From contig NZ_BMZH01000004.1 of NCBI RefSeq assembly GCF_014652695.1, positions 62,001 through 126,000 of the forward strand: a DNA stretch of 64,000 bases, read 5' to 3'. This DNA is from Algimonas arctica. GTDB lineage: Bacteria; Pseudomonadota; Alphaproteobacteria; Caulobacterales; Maricaulaceae. Both the position numbers and the translations under genes were made by a program. Positions 57,166-64,000 of this stretch are shown piece by piece (position 1 is the first letter of the stretch; every line of letters starts with the position of its first letter). Below the pieces are notes generated by a model that was not told the DNA's origin, did not search any database, and saw nothing but the letters and a program-made list of their open reading frames with translations.

Positions 57166-58425
57166 ATGACGAATTACAAATCAGACCTGATGACAACGCT
57201 AACGGAGCGCGGTTTTCTCTATCAGTGCACCAATGAGGCTGGACTGGACGAGACCGCGCAAACGGGCGTGACGGGCTATATTGGCTTTGATTGCACAGCC
57301 CCGTCCCTGCATGTCGGATCCTTGGTGCAGATCATGATGCTGCGGATTTTACAGAAGTCTGGCGGCACACCGATTGTGCTACTCGGCGGGGGAACGACGA
57401 AGATCGGCGATCCCTCAGGAAAAGACAAATCCCGCCAGATGCTGACGCAAGATCAGATCGACGCCAATAAGGACGGCATTCGCCAAGTTTTTGCGAAGTT
57501 TCTCGATTTTGACGGGCCGAACGCCGCGATCATGGTCGATAATGACGATTGGCTCGCCAATCTCGGCTATCTCGAATTCCTCCGTATTGTCGGGACCGAA
57601 TTCACGATCAACCGCATGGTGACGATGGATACAGTGAAACGACGGCTCGAAAACGAACAGCCGATGACCTTCCTCGAATTCAACTACCCGCTGTTGCAAA
57701 GCTATGACTTTGTCGAGTTGAACCGTCGCTATAAATGCCGCCTACAGCTCGGAGGATCGGATCAGTGGGGGAACATTACCACAGGCGTCGATCTGACGCG
57801 CCGAATGGAAGGCCAAGAAGTCTTTGGCTTTACCACGCCGCTAATCACCACCGCGTCTGGCGGAAAAATGGGCAAAACGGCGGACGGCGCGGTTTGGCTC
57901 AATGGCGACCCGGCTCTCGGCGACGCCTTCACGCGCAGCCCTTACGAATATTGGCAATTCTGGCGCAATTCTGATGATGCCGACGTCGGGAAATTCATGC
58001 GCCTGTTCACCGATCTCTCATTGGAAGAGATTGCGACATATGAAGCGATGGACGGCGCAGATATTAACATCGCCAAGACAAAGTTAGCCGATGAAGCGAC
58101 AGCTTTGCTGCACGGTCGCGCGGCGGCTGATTCGGCCAAAACCACAGCCCTTGAAACATTTGCGGGCGGAGCCGCTGAAGGCTTACCAACGACAGATGTC
58201 GCAGGGGACGTCTTAGACGGTATGGGCATTCTCAGCGCCGCCGTCACCGCCGGACTGGCCGCATCGAATGGCGAAGCCCGCCGTCATATAAAAGGCAGCG
58301 CGCTTAAGGTGAATGGTACAACCGTCGCGTCACACGACGCAACGATCAACAAGGGCGATATTCAGGACGGCGTTGTGAAATTATCAGTCGGTAAGAAGCG
58401 TCACGCTTTACTCCGAAGCATCTGA
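57166..58425 (+). CDS. tyrS: Tyrosyl-tRNA synthetase
   Basis: Class I synthetase charging tRNA-Tyr. 419 residues. HVGS at 49-52 (HIGH motif), GSDQWGNITTGVDLTRR, KMGKT (KMSKS motif), and a C-terminal S4-like domain (AASNGEARRHIKGSALKVNG). Converges with the AsmA-like gene; the 46-base gap shows no clear terminator. Confidence 0.96.
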   Translation: MTNYKSDLMTTLTERGFLYQCTNEAGLDETAQTGVTGYIGFDCTAPSLHVGSLVQIMMLRILQKSGGTPIVLLGGGTTKIGDPSGKDKSRQMLTQDQIDANKDGIRQVFAKFLDFDGPNAAIMVDNDDWLANLGYLEFLRIVGTEFTINRMVTMDTVKRRLENEQPMTFLEFNYPLLQSYDFVELNRRYKCRLQLGGSDQWGNITTGVDLTRRMEGQEVFGFTTPLITTASGGKMGKTADGAVWLNGDPALGDAFTRSPYEYWQFWRNSDDADVGKFMRLFTDLSLEEIATYEAMDGADINIAKTKLADEATALLHGRAAADSAKTTALETFAGGAAEGLPTTDVAGDVLDGMGILSAAVTAGLAASNGEARRHIKGSALKVNGTTVASHDATINKGDIQDGVVKLSVGKKRHALLRSI

Positions 58426-58471
58426 TGAAAGTCAGTGAGCGCCTAAAGTTTACGTTTCTGCTCGGCCTGTT

Positions 58472-61400
58472 TTAGTCTTCAACGACAGAAGGCCGGACTG
58501 CTTCGATATCTTGGATGACACTGTCTGGCAGCTCATCGCGTTTTTCACGGAAGATACCGCGAATGAACCCTGGAGTCAGCGCCGACAGCGGATTGATCGA
58601 AATAACGGCGTTGGAATACGGCCCTTTGACTGCATAGGTGATTGCGAAGACGCCTTCGCCGTCCTTGCCTATCAGAAGACCGCCAATAAGCGGGATATCG
58701 CCGAGGAGTGAGTTGGCCGTATAGGCCGGAACTAATGTTCCGCTGAAATCGACCGTCTTATCGTTCAATCCAATATCGCCTTCCCCCGTCATCCCGATAG
58801 ACGGTCCCCGCATTTTTGCCTCACGAATGGACAAAATTCGTTCTTCGAGCGCGAAATCAAAGGTCAGCTCATCAAAACGAAGCCCCCCTCCTGATAACGT
58901 GTCGACGATGCCTGTTAAGGAGGCCAGTGAAAGGATTTGCGCCAAAAAAGGCGCGTTCTTAACGGTTAAGTCTGTCGCAAAGGCTTCACCAATGACAGCG
59001 CCCACAACGCCCGTTTCTGGTAGTGAGGCCTCAATGGTGAGCGCCCCGCCCTGCGTCGCATTCAAGCCCAAAACTTTGGACGCGGCCTCAGAGACATCGG
59101 GCACGCTCAAAACAGCTTCGCGGTTTCCGGATTCGATCTGATCAAGTTTAATTTTAAAGGGGCCGCTGGCGCGTGTTCCCAGAAGAGACAAGCGATCAAT
59201 TGCGTCTCCATTATGGCGATAGCTCATCGTGCCTTGGTCCAACGTGTATCCGGGTGAAAGAATGATTTCATCGAACGCGGCGTCAAACGAGAGGGGAATA
59301 TTATTTGCCTCGCCGCCTGCGCTTTTGAGGGCTCGGGTAACGAAAGCGGATATATCGAGGCGTTTACCGCGCGCATCCAACGCTAACCGGTTCTCGGCAT
59401 CATCGCGCGATAGAACAAGCTGCCCATCAATAAGCCCATCGATTCTAGCCGTGTCGAGGCGGGCTTTTTCCAATGCCAGCCCCGCCCTCAGTTGAATCGA
59501 GCCCTCTAGGTCGAGCCCCGGCGCTTGCATCGTCAGTTTAGGCACAGAAAAACCGTCTAAACCTCGCTCTAGAGTCGCTCTGAATTGGCCCTTATCGCCT
59601 TTGGATTTGGACCAAATATCACCAAACGTAATCTCGGCCTGATCCAAGCCGAGGTCGATCACGGCCTCCGCAATCTCCAAACCTTTGCCCGAAGCTTCGA
59701 CATCGACGTCAATGTCACCACCAAAGAATTCACGAAACCCGAAGCCAAAACCGTCCAAAGTTTTCCGGTTCATCAACCCAGAAACCCGATAACGCGTCGG
59801 CTCACCATTTTGGCCATAGCGCTCCGCCCACGACAGGTTCGCGCGCCACGGGCCCAGATTGGCCGGACCATCGACAAACAACCCCTCTTTGCCACCGCGA
59901 ACTGTGACATCCGCGTCGTAGAGCTTGAATCCGCCAAAGCTGAACGGCGCACTCGCATCCGTGAATGTGCCGTCAACGCTATATTCAACACGGTCAGGAT
60001 CAAAAAATTCTAGCAATGGGCGTTTAATATTGATTGTGACGTCGGCCGAACCGCTAAATCCGTCGGCCGTGACGCCATAGCGATCCAAGTAGCCAAACGG
60101 CGGTTGATTAATCAGCGCCAAGAGTGAACTGGCCTTGCCCTTGGCCTGAGCAGAAATCAGTATATTGCCCCCCTTTGGCGTTAGTCTTGGGATATCAATG
60201 TCGCCACCAACGATCTCAACATCGTTGATGCGGCCCGACGCCAGAACAAATCCAAAGCGGTTCCCATCAACCCGGCCCGAGCCGAAAGCCTCACTAAGCG
60301 GATCCATCGTACTGACATAACGAACGATGCCGTCTTGGACATCGAAGTCCAATTGCAATCGCTCTGACGTGAGCTTGGGACTAGCAAAGAAACCCTCATC
60401 AAGGTCCACCTTGTAGCGGACATTGTGCAATGTTCCGCCCAAGACGGCCCGATCAATCCACCGGCGCGCGCCATCGGCGGCACTTACCGGCCATAGCGAC
60501 AGCAAATCCGGAGCCGTCATAGATGTGTCAGTCCCGCCCGACAGTTGCACAAGTTTTAGACCGTCCGATCCCGTCGCAACTTTACCGCGTGTATTCAATG
60601 CGAACCCCTCGAATTGCGCGGTCAATTGGTCCAGTGTTAGAGTTCGAGCATCCAAATCCAATTCGCCAATAGCCTTGGCCTTTTCGACATTTAGAGGGCC
60701 TTGAAAGACCGGACGGAGGTCCAACCAACTCTGCGTTAAGGCGAGATCGAACTTTGGCGATGTGCCAACATCGCCATCATTCCAACGACCAATGTCGCGA
60801 ATGACACCCTGCCCCGTCAGACGCAGACGGTCCGCGTCCAAGGACAAGGCCTCAACCCGCATCTCTTCATCGCCGGCCCTTAAAGCGCCGATGAAACGTC
60901 CACGGTTCAAGATACGGTCCTGCCCGGCGAGTCGGATGACCCCGGCTCCGGCATCCAGATCAAGCGAGGCAGAACGGACCCCGTCATCACGTCCCCACTC
61001 AGCTTCAAATTCCATATTCAGAGGTACATCAACGGCCCCAAACACCGACAGACGATCGCGCAGGGGCGCAATATGTTTGGGAACAAGCTCATCCGTTTCT
61101 AAGCTGAAGAAGACGGTTTCAAAATCATTATCGGTTTTTAAAGCGAGCGATATTTCACCCGCATTGCCTCGATCTTCTGAACTCAAACGTCCCGCAACAT
61201 TGAGACTTATCGCTTTGTCATCGCGCGCGCCACTCAGCGATTCGACATCCAGGATCATATCCAGGCCGTCGCTTTCACGCACAATATGCGCGCGACTATT
61301 TGTCAGAGTCACAGATTTAAAGTCATTGAGCCAATCTAGCCGAGTCGTTCGCGGCGCGTCACTTTGGCCGCGATAAACGGGTCCAAACCGTCCCACCGTT

Positions 61401-61927
61401 TCGGGCGTGCCCAAACCTGCCACGACTGCCCCATTTTCGCGCTGCATCCATGTCACGACGCCGCCTACGATTTCTATGTCCGTCAGCGCCGTGCGCCGGG
61501 CTAGCACATTGGACTTTGGCGCAGTCCCTTTGAGCTTTGGTAATGTCTGAATAATCGTGTCGTCTTGATCATAGACGACAATATCTGTCACGGTGAAGGA
61601 TATCGTATCGTCAGACGGATTCCAGCGTAATTCAAGATCGCCCAATTCGGCCCGCGCCCCGTCGAATCCTTGCGAAAACCAGTGTTCGAAATTGGGACGT
61701 AATGCGGTTAGATCCGCCGATTGTCGGGATAAGAGCCCCCCCGCAAAGAAAAGTGCGGCAATTGCGAGTGCCGTCACAACGGACACCGTCTCTCCGCCCA
61801 GTCGATAAAGACGATATCCCAGCCGTCGGCCCATCGCCCGCAGTGCGCTCGGAGTAAACCTGTTACGAAACGTCGCTTTGCGATCGACGTCGGGCTTTGG
61901 CTTGTCGGGTGTCGGCTTATCCGCCAT
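58472..61927 (-). CDS. Large AsmA-like protein (DUF3971/YhdP type)
   Basis: 1151 residues, inner-membrane anchored by one helix at about 48-66 ([19 protein letters not shown]), the rest a long beta-rich periplasmic region. The C-terminal part (FDLTFDF-like repeats, [88 protein letters not shown]) matches AsmA_2/DUF3971 proteins. Relatives (YhdP, TamB, AsmA) are thought to move phospholipid between membranes; that role here is inferred from family. Its 5' end overlaps nothing coding, and it diverges from bcp. Confidence 0.87.
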   Translation of the reverse strand: MADKPTPDKPKPDVDRKATFRNRFTPSALRAMGRRLGYRLYRLGGETVSVVTALAIAALFFAGGLLSRQSADLTALRPNFEHWFSQGFDGARAELGDLELRWNPSDDTISFTVTDIVVYDQDDTIIQTLPKLKGTAPKSNVLARRTALTDIEIVGGVVTWMQRENGAVVAGLGTPETVGRFGPVYRGQSDAPRTTRLDWLNDFKSVTLTNSRAHIVRESDGLDMILDVESLSGARDDKAISLNVAGRLSSEDRGNAGEISLALKTDNDFETVFFSLETDELVPKHIAPLRDRLSVFGAVDVPLNMEFEAEWGRDDGVRSASLDLDAGAGVIRLAGQDRILNRGRFIGALRAGDEEMRVEALSLDADRLRLTGQGVIRDIGRWNDGDVGTSPKFDLALTQSWLDLRPVFQGPLNVEKAKAIGELDLDARTLTLDQLTAQFEGFALNTRGKVATGSDGLKLVQLSGGTDTSMTAPDLLSLWPVSAADGARRWIDRAVLGGTLHNVRYKVDLDEGFFASPKLTSERLQLDFDVQDGIVRYVSTMDPLSEAFGSGRVDGNRFGFVLASGRINDVEIVGGDIDIPRLTPKGGNILISAQAKGKASSLLALINQPPFGYLDRYGVTADGFSGSADVTINIKRPLLEFFDPDRVEYSVDGTFTDASAPFSFGGFKLYDADVTVRGGKEGLFVDGPANLGPWRANLSWAERYGQNGEPTRYRVSGLMNRKTLDGFGFGFREFFGGDIDVDVEASGKGLEIAEAVIDLGLDQAEITFGDIWSKSKGDKGQFRATLERGLDGFSVPKLTMQAPGLDLEGSIQLRAGLALEKARLDTARIDGLIDGQLVLSRDDAENRLALDARGKRLDISAFVTRALKSAGGEANNIPLSFDAAFDEIILSPGYTLDQGTMSYRHNGDAIDRLSLLGTRASGPFKIKLDQIESGNREAVLSVPDVSEAASKVLGLNATQGGALTIEASLPETGVVGAVIGEAFATDLTVKNAPFLAQILSLASLTGIVDTLSGGGLRFDELTFDFALEERILSIREAKMRGPSIGMTGEGDIGLNDKTVDFSGTLVPAYTANSLLGDIPLIGGLLIGKDGEGVFAITYAVKGPYSNAVISINPLSALTPGFIRGIFREKRDELPDSVIQDIEAVRPSVVED

Positions 61928-62012
61928 AGGAACCGTCGCTAACGAAGGCCCGGCACCGCGTCCAGAGACGGACGCAATCCAGGACCTTAAATTTCAGTTG
62001 GAAAGGCCGATT

Positions 62013-62486
62013 ATGTCAGACCTGAACGCCGGCGATATGGCGCCTGATTTCACGCTTCCAGGCGATGGGGGTGACGATATCACCCTATCCGATCATCGCG
62101 GACAAAATGTCGTGCTCTATTTTTACCCTCGTGATGACACACCGGGATGCACCACCGAAGCGAAGGAATTTACGGATGCCAAGGACGATCTCGCCGCGTT
62201 AAATACTATCGTCATCGGCATATCCAAAGATACAGTGGCCAAACATGACAAGTTCATCGCCAAACATGATTTAAGGGTCCGCTTAGCCTCCGATGAAGAC
62301 GGCCACGCCCTCGAGGCCTATGGAGTTTGGGTCGAGAAGAAAAATTACGGCAAAACCTATATGGGAATTGTCCGATCGACGTTTTTGATCGGACCTGACG
62401 GCAAAATCTTACAGGTCTGGCCCAAAGTTCGGGTCAAAAACCATGTAGATACGGTGGTTCAAGCTGTGCGTGATCATGGCGGCTAA
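62013..62486 (+). CDS. bcp: Bcp/PrxQ-type thiol peroxidase with a single cysteine
   Basis: Reduces hydroperoxides with thiols. 157 residues. [25 protein letters not shown], then [16 protein letters not shown] with peroxidatic C46. The usual resolving Cys five residues later is Lys51, and there is no other Cys, so it works as a 1-Cys peroxiredoxin or relies on an outside thiol. ATG at 62013 is the family start; earlier in-frame codons overlap the AsmA gene. Its end overlaps the next gene. Confidence 0.92.
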   Translation: MSDLNAGDMAPDFTLPGDGGDDITLSDHRGQNVVLYFYPRDDTPGCTTEAKEFTDAKDDLAALNTIVIGISKDTVAKHDKFIAKHDLRVRLASDEDGHALEAYGVWVEKKNYGKTYMGIVRSTFLIGPDGKILQVWPKVRVKNHVDTVVQAVRDHGG

Positions 62487-63270
62487 GGTTAGTCCACTTG
62501 GCGTTCTGACAGAATCTAACCCGTGGGAGAAAGCGAAAAAGGCCCGTGAATTTCGACGGGCCGTCTTGGGCGGCGCAACCGTGTTTTGCGAATCTCCGCC
62601 GAAGCGGCCTGCCCGTCCCGAACGACCACCGCTGGTGTCTCCGCGAGAATTGCGACGCCGCAGGCTCGGCTCCCCCGAAGGACGCGCCGCTTTGTTACAT
62701 GCCATCGCGCACATTGAACTCAACGCGATTGACTTAGCTGCGGATATGATCGCGCGTTTTGCTGATGCACCCGATGTGGCTGGTCAGCGCGACGCCTTTA
62801 TTGCCGACTGGTCCTCCGTCTGTGACGATGAGGCCCGGCACTTTGGTTTGATCTCTGATCGTTTAGTCGAACTTGATTTTGTCTATGGTGATTTCCCGGC
62901 GCATAACGGGCTTTGGGACGCAGCCATGAAAACGAATTTTGACATCGCCGCGCGACTGTCAATCGCCCCTCTCGTCTTAGAGGCAAGAGGGCTCGACGTG
63001 ACGCCGGGCATGATTGTCAAATTAGACCAAGCCGAGGACCGCGAGAGTGCCGCAATCCTCGAAATTATCTACGAAGAAGAAGTCGGGCACGTCGCGATCG
63101 GCATGCTGTGGTTGCAACATGTCGCCTCGCACCGCGAAAAAGATTCGCGGACGCTCTTTCGTGGCATGGTACGTGAACACTTTAAAGGAACTATCAAACC
63201 GCCCTTCAATCATGCAGCGCGGCATAAAGCGGGGTTAAAGTTAAGCTTTTATGAAGACCTTTCCACATAA
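62476..63270 (+). CDS. DUF455 ferritin-like protein
   Basis: About 264 residues. A basic N-terminal part (to about 70) precedes a four-helix ferritin-like domain with likely di-iron ligands in [25 protein letters not shown] and [10 protein letters not shown]. Members (COG2833) are uncharacterised. ATG at 62476 lies inside the last codons of bcp; a GTG at 62470 is an alternative. Translationally coupled to bcp, which may place it in oxidative-stress or iron handling (inference). Confidence 0.85.
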   Translation: MAAKVSPLGVLTESNPWEKAKKAREFRRAVLGGATVFCESPPKRPARPERPPLVSPRELRRRRLGSPEGRAALLHAIAHIELNAIDLAADMIARFADAPDVAGQRDAFIADWSSVCDDEARHFGLISDRLVELDFVYGDFPAHNGLWDAAMKTNFDIAARLSIAPLVLEARGLDVTPGMIVKLDQAEDRESAAILEIIYEEEVGHVAIGMLWLQHVASHREKDSRTLFRGMVREHFKGTIKPPFNHAARHKAGLKLSFYEDLST

Positions 63271-63348
63271 TGACTAAAACTAAAGGCGCGTTAACCACAC
63301 TTAGTGGAAAAAGCGCTTTACGTTGACGTCACGGCTATGGTGTAAGGT

Positions 63349-64000
63349 ATGAAAGCTTCTAAAGCCGGATGGGGAATCATGATTGCTGACGTTATAGGGG
63401 ATATGCGCAAGCACCTTCTCCAGACATTCCCCGAACGCCAAATCTATCTTCGCTCTGGCGGCGAGGTTACTTATTACAATTTGTCGACCCGAGTTCAGGC
63501 CGGCGTGGTCGCCATTATCGTTATTATGGCGGCTTGGTGCCTGCTCACAATCGTCAATCTCGCCTTTAGCGTGACGCCTTTTGCCAGCACTGACGAGCGT
63601 ATCGTCGAGATCGAATCTAATTACCAACGCCAGTTGGCCGACAGTCAGGCCAAAATTGAAAATGTTGAGCTCCTGCTTTCTGAACAGCGCCTAAGCTTTG
63701 AAACAATGGCCGCGAACATTGAGGCCAAACACAACGCGCTTTCAGAAATTGTCGGCACCGAAGCCGTTGCCATATTGGGCGACGAACCCGCGCTAAAATT
63801 TGCGAACGCAGAAATTCTCATGGCCCCGACCCTCAGAGATAGTGTCGACCGAGTTGCCCGCCGGGCCTCCATCGCGACTCACGATATTGCGACCGGCTTA
63901 CCCTTTGATCGGTCCTTGGCTTCGTTGGACCAAACACAAAACGCTATTCTCCTCTCTGCCGAAGCCGAGCTTTTGGAAAAAATCGATTTCAATCGGGCTT
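63349..64000 (+). CDS. M23-type peptidase with DUF5930 N-terminal region (partial, cut by window edge)
   Basis: Open frame to the window end, 217 codons. A short cytosolic part with LLQTFPERQIYLRSGGEVTYYNLS precedes a transmembrane helix (about 59-80, AGVVAIIVIMAAWCLLTIVNLAF) and a coiled-coil-like region (IVEIESNYQRQLADSQAKIENVELLLSEQ). This matches the N-terminal DUF5930 architecture of alphaproteobacterial M23 endopeptidases (DipM/LytM-like), but the catalytic domain is outside the window. The start is uncertain: ATG at 63349, 63379 or 63403. Confidence 0.75.
   Translation, partial: MKASKAGWGIMIADVIGDMRKHLLQTFPERQIYLRSGGEVTYYNLSTRVQAGVVAIIVIMAAWCLLTIVNLAFSVTPFASTDERIVEIESNYQRQLADSQAKIENVELLLSEQRLSFETMAANIEAKHNALSEIVGTEAVAILGDEPALKFANAEILMAPTLRDSVDRVARRASIATHDIATGLPFDRSLASLDQTQNAILLSAEAELLEKIDFNRA

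Noticed and set aside
63280-63348. CtrA-like site (TTAA spaced halves) before the M23 gene
   Set aside because: GTTAACCACACTTAG has the wrong spacing and a mismatch compared with TTAA-N7-TTAAC.

Overview
The window is chromosomal DNA of an alphaproteobacterium, most likely a marine stalked or dimorphic group (Caulobacterales/Maricaulales, Hyphomonadaceae-like). This rests on gene order: rpsB-tsf-pyrH-frr-uppS-cdsA-dxr-rseP; the run nuoA-N, birA, coaX, rnj, mce, DUF1467, proS, lolC/E, lolD; and an iscR-led suf cluster. The GTTC-N7-GTTC LexA box is the alphaproteobacterial type. The genus is inference. I see no rRNA, tRNA, CRISPR array or intact transposable element.

Layout. 1-6421 (minus strand): rpsB, tsf, pyrH, frr, uppS, cdsA, dxr and the start of rseP, i.e. 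translation factors followed by envelope and isoprenoid genes. 6608-6943 (plus): a small tyrosine-phosphatase-like protein. 6940-10499 (minus): dnaE, preceded by a 31-codon membrane peptide with a strong ribosome binding site, a stop-start overlap with dnaE and a perfect LexA box just downstream of a TTGACA element. This is the most interesting item here; it looks like a SidA-type SOS division inhibitor. 10653-11960 (plus): an APC permease wedged between dnaE and lolD. 11935-34262 (minus): about 22 kb of nearly gapless genes, with all fourteen nuo genes of respiratory complex I plus one small membrane protein between nuoE and nuoF.

34492-45923: mixed strands and mostly single genes: a YcgN-like protein, a class A PBP, a CAP-domain secreted protein, trhO, a GST, ybjN-like and proC, an OmpR/EnvZ-type two-component pair, ilvE, a small secreted protein and an alpha/beta hydrolase lipoprotein. 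Beside that hydrolase lies a decayed duplicate of the 3' end of sufA. 45973-55099 (minus): the iron-sulfur assembly cluster iscR, an IscS-type desulfurase, sufB, (membrane protein, ridA, repeat element, cupin, membrane protein), sufC, sufD, small membrane protein, sufS, sufT-like, sufA. A type-1 IscR site lies inside its promoter. 55291-64000: an alpha/beta hydrolase, anmK, tyrS, a very large AsmA-like protein, a one-cysteine Bcp, a DUF455 ferritin-like protein and the start of an M23-type peptidase.

The genes are mostly housekeeping. Complex I supplies the respiratory chain, and the suf cluster supplies the Fe-S centres that NuoB, E, F, G and I need. The accessory signals are the SOS-controlled peptide, the sufA-remnant/hydrolase insertion and the cargo between sufB and sufC.
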